From: Chitinophagaceae bacterium
Lineage (GTDB): Bacteria > Bacteroidota > Bacteroidia > Chitinophagales > Chitinophagaceae
Length of the DNA stretch: 64,000 nucleotides
Reading direction: 5' to 3'
NCBI GenBank assembly: GCA_016721385.1
Contig: JADKIE010000002.1
Location: 868,001 to 932,000, forward strand
Shown here: piece after piece, positions 1 through 9,154 of the stretch
Position numbering within the stretch: position 1 is the stretch's first letter
Layout: every line of letters begins with the position of its first letter
Made by a program: the position numbers and the translations under genes
The notes under the pieces: model-generated
Told to the model about the DNA's origin: nothing
The model's database searches: none
Seen by the model: only the letters and a program-made list of their open reading frames with translations

Positions 1-412
1 TATTTAATAAAGGAACAGCAGTACTACCGCATGCTGCATTTCTTAAAACAGCATAATTATTTTTGAGTAAATAATAGATATAATTTGGGTCGTATAAATC
101 TAGATTAACCTTGATAGAATTTATTTGTTGGTTTGTTAAACAAGAGGTTTTGTTCATTGTTACTTTCCCCATTGCAGAACCAATACAGCTAACCAAAATA
201 GAATTGGGGGGTAAGATTTTTGATAATAACTTATTAGCTCCGGCTTTAGATAAATATCTTTCGGTATTATTAATAATTTTATTGTCCAAATTATCTGAAG
301 GAGTTACAAACATAAAATCTTCACCAAAATCTTCTGGAGAATTTGATGACGGCGTTTTACCTGTAATTGTAATACCTAAATTACTTATTAAAACAGTTTC
401 CCACTTACTCAT
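1..412 (-). CDS. hsdS: Type I restriction enzyme specificity subunit (HsdS), N-terminal part
   Basis: Partial gene: the 137 N-terminal codons are present and the rest lies left of the window. Its start ATG overlaps the hsdM stop by 8 bases (ATGAGTAA), the usual coupling in type I operons. The visible sequence is one target-recognition half-domain: a start of the form 'W..V.I..L', then TGKTPSS, a 'FVTPSDN' segment, 'LLSKILPPNSILVSCIGS' and 'NQQINSI', all typical of HsdS, followed by 'AACGSTAVPLLN' near the edge. HsdS binds DNA and sets the specificity of the HsdR2M2S complex. The family assignment is firm from motif and context. The recognised sequence cannot be predicted. Confidence 0.85.
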   Translation of the reverse strand, partial: MSKWETVLISNLGITITGKTPSSNSPEDFGEDFMFVTPSDNLDNKIINNTERYLSKAGANKLLSKILPPNSILVSCIGSAMGKVTMNKTSCLTNQQINSIKVNLDLYDPNYIYYLLKNNYAVLRNAACGSTAVPLLN

Positions 413-2019
413 ACCTCAAACTTTTCAACTGTTCCAAAATTTGTTTCTCTAATTGTTTGCCTTCGGTAAAATAGTTTTGCAAATTAGTTTGGTATTCATT
501 CATCTTACTTGCAAACTGTGCAGCAGTAATATCTACATACTCAATTTTTACTTCAAAATATTGCCCTGCACTAAAGCTGTAGTTTTTATTCCGTATATCA
601 TCTGCACTAATTACTACGCTAAAATCATCTTCTGGTATTTTCTTATTCATTGCCCTAATAATGCGTTGCTCTTCGGCAGGCGTTAATACAGTGCGTTGGT
701 TTTACCATCTTTTACTATGCTGCCTAGTTTGCTAGCATCTACCAATACTACATGTTGGTTATCGGCTTTTTATCTATAAATAATACACTTACATTGGTGC
801 CTGTGCTGGCAAAAATATTGCTGGGCATGCTTACTACACCACGTAGCCAGCCTCGTTCTACTAGTTGTGTTCGTATATTTTTTTCAATACCACTTTGTGC
901 TGTAATAAATCCTGTGGGTACTACTACTGCTGCCTTACCTGTTTTACTTAGGCTATACATAATGTGTTGTATAAACAGTAAGTAAATGGCCATGCTTTCT
1001 TTTTTATTAGCAGGCACATTGGGTATGCCTGCAAAAAAGCGTTCTTTAAAGGCATCTTTTTCTAAGTCGGTTTTAAAGTCGCTAAAATCTAATTTAAAGG
1101 GTGGGTTACTTACTATATAATCAAATTTGTTTTTTAAATAATAGGCATCTTTAATAGTATTTGAACGGATAATATTAGGAATAGAATGCGATAAATTATT
1201 AAGTATTAAATTTAGCCTCAGCATGTTACTGCTTTTTTGGGATATATCTTCGCTATAAATACTGCAATTTTCTTCACCTATGGCATGTGCTAAATTCATA
1301 AGCAGAGTGCCAGAGCCTGCACTTGGGTCGTAACAGGTAACGCCTTTTACTTTTTGCGGCACCATTATTTCTGCCATTATTCTGGCTACGGCATGGGGAG
1401 TGTAATACTCGGCATATTTGCCGCCGCTATCGGTATTATAATCTTTAATGAGGTATTCAAATATGGTGGCAAAAAAATCATATTTTTCGCCAAACATATC
1501 TTCAAAACTAAATTCAAATAATTTATTTACGAGTGCTTTGCAAAAATCATCTCGTTGAGATGAGTCGGATATATATTGGCTTAACTCATCAAACATTTTA
1601 TCTTTAGCTCCACTGGCAGATTTTACAGAAAACAACTCGGCATTTTTACTAGCTACGCTGGCTAGTGTGGCATCAAACAACACTGCAAAATCATCTTGAT
1701 TTTGATTGTTGTACAAATGGCTAATCATTTCATGCGGCTGTAACTTGGGTATAGATGGGCCAATGCGTTTTAATAAAAACTGGTATTCATCTGTAGATAA
1801 TGCCTCTACCGCTTGCTGAAAATTTGATGTATTGGCTAGTTTTTTATTGTGCCGTTTGGCTTCGTAGGTAAACTTATCGTTCATAAATTTATACAAGAAT
1901 ACCTGTGTAATTATTTTAAACTCGTTACCATCGTTGCCTAAGCCATAGTTAGCACACACAGCCTTTAAGTTATCAATAAGTGCTTTGGTTTGTGCTATAA
2001 AATTTATATGTTTTGTCAT
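405..2019 (-). CDS. hsdM: Type I restriction-modification DNA methyltransferase subunit (HsdM), two apparent frameshifts
   Basis: N6-adenine methyltransferase subunit of a type I system, about 538 residues once repaired. Visible are the HsdM N-terminal helical domain (about 1-150), motif I DPSAGSGTLL (about 231-240) for S-adenosylmethionine and the catalytic NPPF (about 305-308). The frame breaks at an A5 run (767-771), and the next frame continues as ADNQHVVLVDASKLGS. It breaks again at an A4 run (700-703), and the frame then continues into TVLTPAEEQRIIRAMNKK and the normal C-terminal helix ending at 405. Both breaks are repaired by one added A, so sequencing error is likelier than inactivation. 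It overlaps hsdR by ATGA at 2016-2019 and hsdS by 8 bases, so the three genes are translationally coupled. Confidence 0.9.
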
Positions 2020-5000
2020 GCCTTGTTGCCGTAATATTGTTTAAGGTATTCGTTTACTATTAGCCCATTAATGTTTTCGGTGGTGCTAAAGTCTAAGTTT
2101 AGTTTTCGGTTATCTATTAATTCTTTTATCACAAATTGCATTACGCTATCGCCAAAATAAGTTTCATTTTCCATAATACGGTTATTATGTATCAGTTGCT
2201 CATCGGTAGCTTGTTTTATGCTTTGTAAAGCTTCATGTAATTGTATTTCTTTAAGTGATAGGCTACTTTTTTCGGTAAGGCGCTTGTGTATTCGTACATA
2301 CTTTTCATCTTGGGCATACTTTGCTTTTAATAAATCGTTTTTACGGTTTAATTCTTTTACTTTATCGTAAATGGCTTTTAGCAAAATAATATTTTGGTTC
2401 ATTTCATCTTGTGATGCTTCACCCAGGTTTTTCTTTTTAAATATCCGTTCTAGTTCTTCTTTTAGCGATACAAATTGTGGATCTACAGGGTCAAAATTAT
2501 GTAGTAGTTCTTCTCTTGTACGGCGTAAGTGTGTTTTTAATTCGTCGGCTATTACTAATTCACTTTCCGATACTTTGGTAAACATAAAAAATATGTCTTC
2601 CAATGCAGTGTTTAATAAATTAGTAACATCGGCATCGTTTTGTAAAGCATCTAATTGGTTTAGTTTATTTAGCTGTGCTTGTGCTACATTAAGCAACTGG
2701 TTAAGTTTATAAAAATCTAACTTTTGTAGCAATTCATCGTAGCCTTGTAGGCGAATAATATTTTTTAATTCTTTTGCCGTATGTAATGCTTTTAATAAAG
2801 CAGTTAATGTTTTTTTATCTCTTACTTCGGCTACTTGCTGTGTAAACAATTCGGCATTGGTAGTATCGTAATGAAATAGTGTTTCCTTTATATTTTCTAT
2901 GTCTGCATTTATTTCATCTTGCGATTTAAATAGCTTACTGTAGCTTTCCATTTCATCGCCAATCTCTGCTTGTAGCTCATCAAAATACAATTGGTTGGTT
3001 TTATCAAACGCTGCCGTTATATCTGCAAAATCAACCACATACCCATATTTATATTTTTTGTATGGTCTGTTTACTCTGGTAAGGGTTTGTAGTAAGTTGT
3101 GGTCTTTAATAATACGAGTGAGGTACATTTTTTTTAATCGCTTTGCATCAAAACCGGTTTGTAGCATGTTAAATACAAAGAGTATATCTATCTTACCTTT
3201 TTTGTAGGCATCAATTAAATCTTTACGAATATCTTTATCGTTTACATCATGCAAAATTAAAGCAGCCTTTAATGGCTTTGCTACGATAAGGTATGGTGTT
3301 GGGTCTTCGGCAGCCATGGATAAATTGGCCGTTTCAGTTTCTTGTTTTCCAAAGCGTTTTTCAAAAGAATCAAATAGCATTTTTGCTTGTTCCGATGAAT
3401 CGCAAACTACCATGCCACCTAGGGAATTATCTAGCTCATCTTTTCTAAATTGCTGCAGGTCGTTTACAATATAATCCAATAAAGGCTCTACGTATTTAGG
3501 ATGTGCATACACTTGCTTTTTAGGAATATCGCCAAGCAATACTTTTATCTGTTGCAATATTTCCTTCATCTGCATTTTGTAGCTGGTATCTATACCTTCA
3601 CGTATTAGGCGTAGGGTGTAGCCATCTGCAATAGAGCGGTTATAATAATACTTGTGTATATAGTCGCCAAATAAAAATTTGGTATCGTAATCTTTTACTA
3701 CTTCTTTTAACAATGGTGTGCCAGTTAATGCAATTTTTATGGCTTGCTTATCAGAATTAATAAGGTTTGCCAAATAGTTACCTTTAGGATTATAAGACCG
3801 ATGGGCTTCATCTAAAAAATAAATACGCTGTATGTTTATATCGTAAGGAATATTATTTGCCACTACAGCATCTTCACTAAACTTTTGAATATTGATTACC
3901 GAAATTTCAGGCTTACCATCCGCATTGTGAATAGCAGCTACTGTTTGTAGGTCGTTTATAAACGCTATTTTAGAGTTTACTGTTTTAACTTTAAGCCCAC
4001 GGTTAGCAAATTCTGTAGCGGCTTGTATTGCTAAGTCTATCCTATCAACAACAAAGTAAAATTTAGGAATTACATTTTTCTTTTGGTAATAATCGGTCAA
4101 AAATTTTACATTGTAAAATGCCAAAGCTGTTTTGCCAGAGCCTTGTGTATGCCAAATAATGCCTTTGGTAATACCGTCATTTAATTTTTGCTCAATAGCT
4201 TTTGTGGCAAATAATTGCGGATACCGCATGATGTGTTTTTGTAAATCTTTTACACCATTATTTTCTTCTTCTACATAAGCAATGGCATAATTCAACACAA
4301 AAGCTAATCGTTCTTTACAAAGCAAAGATGTAATTAGCCTATTAGTGGGAGTTAGATAGCTTTTATTGGTTTGAAATTCGGGTGAATGTTTAATAACTTC
4401 TTTATTATTATCTTTTAGCACCAGATTTTCTACATCGGCACTTTCTTTGGCTAATAATAGAGTAAGGTTTAAATTTTCTTCTTCTCTAAAATAATTAAAA
4501 TGCAATTCGCTATATGCTGCAGTAGCATAGTAAGCACCTTGTACAGGCTCTATTACACCATCTTCGTACTCCATATTATTGGAGAAAATCATAAGCTGGG
4601 TAATATTGGCAAATCGCTTAAATTTTTTATTTTGATAACGTTTGTTAATTCGGTCTCTCTCTGCTAAAACCCCTTCTGCATTATTTGGTTTTTTTACTTC
4701 AATAAAAATCAACGGCATGCCATTAATTAATACGGTAATATCTGGCCTAAATCCTTCGTCGCCATTTTTACAAGTAAGTTCGGTTGTTACGTGAAATGTA
4801 TTGTTATTAAAATTTTTAAAGTCTATTAATTTAATACCCGATGTGGCAGTTAATGCTTGGTAAAATTCTCTACCTAAATCATCATAATCTAGCTTTAGCG
4901 TAATTTCATTTAAGTGGCGTTCCAATTCGGCTTCTGTGGCATTAGGGTTTATCTTACCAACACTTTTTAAAAATATTGCTTTAAAAATATTTGTTTCTTC

Positions 5001-5102
5001 TTGCCGATTGTGATGTTCAGTTCTAGGAATATAATGATAACCCAATCGTATTAGGTGCAGTAATGCAGGTATTTTAACTCTTGAGTCTTCGTTAAAAAGC
5101 AT
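2016..5102 (-). CDS. hsdR: Type I restriction endonuclease subunit R (HsdR)
   Basis: Motor and nuclease subunit of the type I complex, 1028 residues, full length for the family. The N-terminal HSDR_N nuclease carries a PD-(D/E)xK site (D121 in FRPDITVL, then E135-V-K137). Helicase domains follow, with Walker A TQGSGKT near 319 and the DEAH box DEAHRS near 437; 'IALTGTP' and 'RVNRPYKKY' are later superfamily 2 motifs. The long C-terminal helical part binds the methylase. It is the first gene of the hsdR-hsdM-hsdS operon. Nothing in the sequence suggests inactivation. The enzyme would translocate and cut unmethylated foreign DNA. Confidence 0.95.
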   Translation of the reverse strand: MLFNEDSRVKIPALLHLIRLGYHYIPRTEHHNRQEETNIFKAIFLKSVGKINPNATEAELERHLNEITLKLDYDDLGREFYQALTATSGIKLIDFKNFNNNTFHVTTELTCKNGDEGFRPDITVLINGMPLIFIEVKKPNNAEGVLAERDRINKRYQNKKFKRFANITQLMIFSNNMEYEDGVIEPVQGAYYATAAYSELHFNYFREEENLNLTLLLAKESADVENLVLKDNNKEVIKHSPEFQTNKSYLTPTNRLITSLLCKERLAFVLNYAIAYVEEENNGVKDLQKHIMRYPQLFATKAIEQKLNDGITKGIIWHTQGSGKTALAFYNVKFLTDYYQKKNVIPKFYFVVDRIDLAIQAATEFANRGLKVKTVNSKIAFINDLQTVAAIHNADGKPEISVINIQKFSEDAVVANNIPYDINIQRIYFLDEAHRSYNPKGNYLANLINSDKQAIKIALTGTPLLKEVVKDYDTKFLFGDYIHKYYYNRSIADGYTLRLIREGIDTSYKMQMKEILQQIKVLLGDIPKKQVYAHPKYVEPLLDYIVNDLQQFRKDELDNSLGGMVVCDSSEQAKMLFDSFEKRFGKQETETANLSMAAEDPTPYLIVAKPLKAALILHDVNDKDIRKDLIDAYKKGKIDILFVFNMLQTGFDAKRLKKMYLTRIIKDHNLLQTLTRVNRPYKKYKYGYVVDFADITAAFDKTNQLYFDELQAEIGDEMESYSKLFKSQDEINADIENIKETLFHYDTTNAELFTQQVAEVRDKKTLTALLKALHTAKELKNIIRLQGYDELLQKLDFYKLNQLLNVAQAQLNKLNQLDALQNDADVTNLLNTALEDIFFMFTKVSESELVIADELKTHLRRTREELLHNFDPVDPQFVSLKEELERIFKKKNLGEASQDEMNQNIILLKAIYDKVKELNRKNDLLKAKYAQDEKYVRIHKRLTEKSSLSLKEIQLHEALQSIKQATDEQLIHNNRIMENETYFGDSVMQFVIKELIDNRKLNLDFSTTENINGLIVNEYLKQYYGNKA

Positions 5103-5537
5103 GTTGCTTTGTTGGGATTAAAGTTATGGGCTTACACATACAGCTAATGGTAAAGTTTTTTTAATAGCAATGCAAAAACAATAATTGCAAAATACGTCAA
5201 TTAGTTTGTTTTTAACTTAATAAAAACCATAATAAATATTTATAATTTTTCAATTCAACGTCTTCGCCGCCGCAGGTAGCTCTCCGTTGCAAGTATCGAA
5301 GCAGTTCATTAGTGCGTTGGCCTACCTGCAACACATGGCACAGCTTGCATTAAAAACATTAAAACTAAATGTATAAGTATGCTTGAAAAATAGTTTTTGG
5401 CTGGCATTAAAAATGCCAACCCAACAACAAAATAAAAAACTCATTTCACTTCGCCTTGGGGTCCTGTTTCCATACAACAAAACACCCTTTAGTGCATGCT
5501 ACATTAGTTTTTATACCTTAGTATATAAACTAAAAAT
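5103..5537. other. Non-coding spacer with a diverged copy of the local repeat family
   Basis: 435 bases between hsdR and the SRAP gene, without a credible ORF. An inverted repeat GCAGGTAG (5272-5279) / CTACCTGC (5322-5329) encloses a segment containing GTATCGAAGCA and GTGCGTTGG. Read on this strand it resembles the reverse complement of the 150-base repeats at 6.6-7.2 kb (shared GTATCGAAGCA and similar flanks), so it may be an older relative. The hsdR promoter must lie at 5103-5220, but I see no convincing consensus there. Confidence 0.5.
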
Positions 5538-6297
5538 ATGTGCAACCTTTTACGGTCATAAGGTTTCAAAAATTCAATTTATTAGGCTAAAGCAAATAGA
5601 AAAGAATTAGGCACTATTGCAGCTTTAAAAGAGTTAGAAATATTTAAAGATGGGTTTGCCTATTCTAATTCTGTAATTGTAAAAAACAATGGCCACAATG
5701 ATATAGAAATAGTATCGGCAAAGTGGGAGTTTACACCGGTATGGATAAAAGATGAAGAAGCCTTGAAAGCCGCCAGAAAACAGGGCATACCTTGGCTAAA
5801 TGCACGGAGTGAAACGATGTTAGAAAGTAAGATGTTTAGGGAGGCTGCCTTAAAAAGAAGATGCCTTGTACCGGCTTCTTATTTTTTTGAATGGAGAGGG
5901 TATAAACCAGCCGGAGCAAAAAGAAAATAAATACCCGTATGTAATTGGTGTTAATGATGCCGATTATTTTTACTTAGCAGGCATATACAATAACTGGACA
6001 GATAAAAGCACCGGCGAAAACATAGATACATTTGCCATAGTTACCACACAGGCAAATGAGTTAATGGAAGTGGTACACAATAGTAAAAAGCGAATGCCTA
6101 CCATACTACCCGAAGATGAAGCTTACCGTTGGATAATGGACGACCTTACCGAGCCACAAATAAAAGAATTAGCAGCGTATCAACTGCCATCCGAATATAT
6201 GTATGCCAACACTATTCCTAAAGATTTTAAACTATTAGAAGACCCTACCATTGAGTATGAATATGAAGAATTACCACCAATAGACATTGCTTTATGA
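5538..6297 (+). CDS. SRAP (SOS response-associated peptidase / HMCES-YedK) family protein, three apparent frameshifts
   Basis: Repaired, this encodes about 252 residues of an SRAP protein, which crosslinks to abasic sites in single-stranded DNA through Cys2. It begins ATG TGC (Met-Cys2). After one surplus base in 5544-5547 it continues FYGHKVSKIQFIRLKQIEK. A missing A at 5600-5603 leads into a frame with WEFTPVWIK, PWLNARSET (active-site Asn) and PASYFFEWRG (catalytic Glu). A surplus A at 5918-5922 leads into the last frame with VVHNSKKRMPTIL (active-site His). All four key residues are kept, so the gene is probably intact and the indels are errors, though three in one gene makes real decay possible. 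The Bacteroidota form starts MC(Y/N)F. Confidence 0.8.
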
Positions 6298-6590
6298 TGG
6301 AATGGGAATTATATATTACATACGATACAAAGCCTTATAAACTAAAGGCTGTATTGGAATACCATAGTAGCCAAATAATGCGTATTAGAGTGCATGGCAT
6401 TAAGTCAACCCTATTACTCGAAAACGATTATCCCACCCTTAAAGCAGGTAATGGCAAACGAGGTATTAAATGGAAAATAAGAGAAGGGCAGTTAAGGGGT
6501 GATAATAAAGCAACCGCAAGACTACTGATTGATATTTTTGAAAAGCTGGAGTATTTTATTAAAACCGATTACCCTAATTTAATGAAGTAA
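6294..6590 (+). CDS. Hypothetical protein downstream of SRAP
   Basis: 98 residues beginning MMEWELYITYD; the start overlaps the SRAP stop by ATGA, so the two genes are probably co-translated. Mostly charged with beta-strand character; no signal peptide, membrane segment or recognisable motif. Features such as IKWKIREGQL and the C-terminal 'LEYFIKTDYPNL' give no family. The coupling suggests a role connected to the SRAP protein, which is an inference from position only. Confidence 0.65.
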   Translation: MMEWELYITYDTKPYKLKAVLEYHSSQIMRIRVHGIKSTLLLENDYPTLKAGNGKRGIKWKIREGQLRGDNKATARLLIDIFEKLEYFIKTDYPNLMK

Positions 6591-6623
6591 TATGCCCTTC
6601 GCCTTGTTTGGTGAGCCACAAAC

Positions 6624-6779
6624 CTCCGCCTTGGTTTGTGTCTTCACGAACCATTCATTATCTTTTGTAGCCGGCATCACCAACAACACCTCCACACAGT
6701 TGTTGGTACGCCTGCACTCTTTGCCAATGCTTCGATACACAACAACGGCAAACAATCCCAACCGTTAGCGAAAAAGCAT
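6624..6779. repeat. Direct repeat, copy 1 (about 155 bp)
   Basis: Begins CTCCGCCTTGGTTTGTG and ends TTAGCGAAAAAGCAT. Copy 2 (7001-7152) matches it almost throughout with a few substitutions and single-base gaps (for example ATCTTTTGTAG against ATCTTTGTAG). Each copy opens with an inverted repeat of the form TTGGTTYGTG-N4-CACGAACC. Comparison was by eye. Confidence 0.85.
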
Positions 6780-6813
6780 ACAGCCTGCCTCATACGCAGT
6801 ATGGTTTTTAACA

Positions 6814-6839
6814 CTTGTTTCGTGGAGACACGAACCAAG
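6814..6839. repeat. Isolated GTTCGTG hairpin between the direct repeats
   Basis: CTTGTTTCGTG-GAGA-CACGAACCAAG forms an 11-bp stem with one mismatch. The same hairpin opens copy 2 (7009-7030, loop TATT), opens copy 1 in slightly decayed form (about 6631-6653), and recurs degenerate at about 7195-7219. It is the smallest repeated unit of the region and looks like a REP-type palindrome. Confidence 0.75.
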
Positions 6840-7000
6840 GCTAATACAGCCTGCCTCAAACATCAGGGAACAAATTGTGCATTCACTATGTACAACTGCT
6901 GCACATAGCTGCTCCCTACAAAGGGGCTGTAATCCTTTGTCGGTGGCTTTTTTGTTTCTTTTTTCCACAAAAAAAGAAAAGGGAAACAAAAGCCTAATCG

Positions 7001-7152
7001 CTCCGCCTTGGTTCGTGTATTCACGAACCATTCATTATCTTTGTAGCCGGCATCACCAACGACACCTCCACACAGTTGTTGGTACGCCTGCACTCTTTGC
7101 CAATGCTTCGATACACAACAACGGCAAACAATCACAACCGTTAGCGAAAAGC
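7001..7152. repeat. Direct repeat, copy 2
   Basis: Second copy of the 150-base repeat. It opens with a perfect inverted repeat GGTTCGTG (7010-7017) / CACGAACC (7022-7029). Immediately after it, AAGCCTAATCGCTAACC and TTAGCGAAAAAGCAT repeat the end motif once more, suggesting further partial duplication. Confidence 0.85.
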
Positions 7153-7277
7153 CTAATCGCTAACCAAAATAATAGTTAGCGAAAAAGCATTACGCTTGTT
7201 TCGTGTGCCGGGAACCAGGGCTGAGAAAAATGTACCCTATTTATCTTATTACTAAAAACACTTTACAAAAGTGGGGG

Positions 7278-7349
7278 TTAAGCCACTGTTAAGCCACTGT
7301 TGAGCCACTGTTAAGCCACTGTTAAGCCACTGCATAAAGAAGTGGCTTA
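7278..7349. repeat. 11-bp tandem repeat (5 units) with a terminal inverted copy
   Basis: Five contiguous units TTAAGCCACTG (7278-7332; unit 3 has G at its third base), then a 9-base spacer, then AGTGGCTTA (7341-7349), which is the reverse complement of the unit core. The last unit and the inverted copy can form a hairpin. It lies 370 bp upstream of the XRE-ImmA gene. The unit length is one DNA turn, which suits a repeated protein-binding site. Confidence 0.85.
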
Positions 7350-7690
7350 TGTGTAGCTAAAAACTATTACAAAGTTGAATAAAGGGTAAGTAAATATTAA
7401 ATTTTACAGAACTATATAATTGAATTATGATAGTATGCGAAAAGGCAAAGAGAGGTAAAAATTATTTCGTGAATTTATGTATTGGGGCAAAGCTGTTGCA
7501 TAAAAAAACTACAGTTTTGGTACCAAACGCACCACTCTTCCTTTTGTATAACTCCTATCTGATACTTGCCTAACTTCTACCCGAAGCCTACTCAATACCA
7601 ACTTGCCATAAATATACTATTTACCTAAAATGTGTATAACTAATTTATTTAGTTTTTGACATATTTATTTACATTTTACAAAAAAGATGC

Positions 7691-7699
7691 TATGTTTGC
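7691..7699 (+). promoter_or_regulatory. Candidate -7 element for the XRE-ImmA gene
   Basis: TATGTTTGC matches the Bacteroidota -7 consensus TAnnTTTGY and lies 20 bases before the ATG at 7720. No clear -33 TTTG sits at the right distance, so support is partial. Confidence 0.4.
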
Positions 7700-7719
7700 T
7701 AAAAATACAAGAGCAGTAA

Positions 7720-8754
7720 ATGTACAACACACTCAACTTACAAATGGTATTATTAGCCAGAGAAGCCAGGGCACTAAGTCAGGCAGAAATGGCTACCCAA
7801 TTGGGTATGAGTGCTACCAATTACAGCAAAATGGAAAGGGGTGATATTGGCCTGCCTGCCGATAAAGTACAGGATATTGCCGAGATTACTCATTTTCCGC
7901 TAAACTTGTTTTACCAGCCCGGCAGCCTGCTGCCCGAAAGCCTTGGCTACCGCCGCAGGCATAATGTACCCCAAAAAATACTTACCCCTATTAATGCACA
8001 ACTTAACCTGCTACGCTTACAAGTGCAGCAAATACAGCAGTGGTTAAGCACACCAACAGCCCAATTGCCCACTTTGCCCAATATAACAACTATCCCTCCG
8101 CAAGAATTAGCGGCAGCACTTAGAAAAGCTTGGGATATAACAACACCCGTGCTACCCAACCTAACCAATTTGTTGGAAGAGCAAGGTATTATAGTTGCCG
8201 CCATGCCATGGGGTACTCAACGGGTAGATAGTAGGTTTATATTAACCGAAAATCATCAGCCTATTATGGCTATTAATAAAACTTTATTGGGCGATAGGCT
8301 ACGCTTTAGCCTTGCTGCCTACGAATTGGGGCACTTGCTTATGCACAGCTTTGCCCCTATTAATGCCGATAGAGATATTGTACATGAAGCCAATGCTTTT
8401 GCTGCTGCACTACTAATGCCCGAAAAAGATATTGCCAAAGATTTTGAGCAAGGTATTACCATACCTATACTTGCTCAACTAAAAACAAAATGGAAAGTAT
8501 CGATGATAGCCTTACTATACAGGGCCGACGATTTAGGGTTTTTAACCTCCAACCAAAAAAGGTATTTACTACAGCAGTTTAACCAACTAAACATACGAAG
8601 AAGAGAGCCAACAGAATTAGATATACCTGCCGAAAACCCAACACTATTAAAGCATTACTTAGCACAGTACCGCAGCAAAACCAAATTGGGTACCGTGGAG
8701 CTTGCTACTTTGCTGGGTATGTATATTGATGATTTTATGGAATGGTATGGGTAA
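7720..8754 (+). CDS. XRE-family regulator fused to an ImmA/IrrE-type metallopeptidase-like domain
   Basis: 344 residues. Residues about 1-60 are an HTH_3/XRE DNA-binding domain (LAREARALSQAEMATQLGMS, then ATNYSKMERGDIGLP). Residues about 150-270 resemble the ImmA/IrrE peptidase family, with AAYELGHLLMHSF and NAFAAALLMPEKDI. The family normally has HExxH; here the first histidine is tyrosine (YELGH, from a TAC codon), so one zinc ligand is missing and proteolysis is doubtful. Such fusions usually regulate mobile or defence genes. It forms a short accessory block with the next HTH gene, and a TAnnTTTGC element precedes it. The ATG at 7720 puts the HTH at the N-terminus; longer frames do not. 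Confidence 0.8.
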   Translation: MYNTLNLQMVLLAREARALSQAEMATQLGMSATNYSKMERGDIGLPADKVQDIAEITHFPLNLFYQPGSLLPESLGYRRRHNVPQKILTPINAQLNLLRLQVQQIQQWLSTPTAQLPTLPNITTIPPQELAAALRKAWDITTPVLPNLTNLLEEQGIIVAAMPWGTQRVDSRFILTENHQPIMAINKTLLGDRLRFSLAAYELGHLLMHSFAPINADRDIVHEANAFAAALLMPEKDIAKDFEQGITIPILAQLKTKWKVSMIALLYRADDLGFLTSNQKRYLLQQFNQLNIRRREPTELDIPAENPTLLKHYLAQYRSKTKLGTVELATLLGMYIDDFMEWYG

Positions 8755-8804
8755 CACCTGTATGTTAAATAAATATATAACAGTAAGGAATAAACGATAA
8801 AGCT

Positions 8805-9002
8805 ATGAACACTTTTACTACCACCGCCGAGGTAAAGCCGTACAGCACTAAAGAAATTGCTACGTTGTATGGTGTATGCGATAAAACACTTAAAAAATGG
8901 CTAAAGCCTTTTGAAGAAAGTATTGGGAAAAAAACAGGCAGGTACTTTACCATAGCACAGGTAAATATTATTTTTGATAAGTTGGGTATGCCGGGGATGT
9001 AG
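8805..9002 (+). CDS. Small helix-turn-helix protein (MerR/excisionase-like)
   Basis: 65 residues. A single winged-helix-like HTH is visible: KPYSTKEIATLYGV, CDKTLKKWLKPF, then TGRYFTIAQVNIIFDKLG. This layout (rule-reading helix, 'W' in the recognition part, then a strand and helix) is that of small Bacteroidota DNA-binding proteins related to AlpA/MerR. It starts 50 bases after the XRE-ImmA gene on the same strand. It could be an excision or repression factor of a former mobile element. No target is known. Confidence 0.65.
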   Translation: MNTFTTTAEVKPYSTKEIATLYGVCDKTLKKWLKPFEESIGKKTGRYFTIAQVNIIFDKLGMPGM

Positions 9003-9060
9003 TATTAACCACAGATTAAAGGATTGAGGACACAGATTAACACAGAGGGTTTGGTAAAGA
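9003..9060. repeat. CACAGATTAA-type intergenic repeat
   Basis: ACCACAGATTAAAGG, then GACACAGATTAACACAGAGG: a cluster of CACAGATTAA motifs in the spacer between the HTH gene and selD. The same motif family appears at 12371-12400, 18320-18362, 18869-18911, 25752-25850 and 57641-57720. Confidence 0.6.
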
Positions 9061-9154
9061 ATAAAATTAGCCACGAATTATAATTATTGGCACAAATAGT
9101 TTGCTACGCAAAGAAGAACTTTAACACAGAGATAGAGAAGATGGGTTTAAAGGA

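Larger units (their letters stand above)
6591..7719. other. 1.1-kb non-coding, repeat-rich region
   Basis: No credible coding sequence. Short ORFs on both strands are read-throughs of the repeats and share no sequence with known proteins. The region holds two copies of a 150-base direct repeat, four short GTTCGTG hairpins, an 11-base tandem array and, at its right end, the promoter of the XRE-ImmA gene. The A+T content rises sharply after about 7380. Confidence 0.7.

Noticed and set aside
111..452. Plus-strand 113-codon ORF
   Set aside because: Antisense to hsdS and hsdM, whose protein motifs are clear on the minus strand.
700..771. Phase variation of hsdM through homopolymers
   Set aside because: The runs are only A4 and A5, too short for slippage switching, and the same kind of indel occurs in housekeeping genes.
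5383..5610. Separate 75-codon gene
   Set aside because: Its last codons are the shifted N-terminus of the SRAP protein; the part before 5538 is not protein-like.
6579..7179. Several 60-100 codon ORFs on both strands
   Set aside because: They overlap each other in all frames, follow the repeats and show no protein-like composition; treated as non-coding.
7278..7349. Possible CRISPR array
   Set aside because: The units are contiguous without spacers and only 11 bp long; no cas genes nearby.
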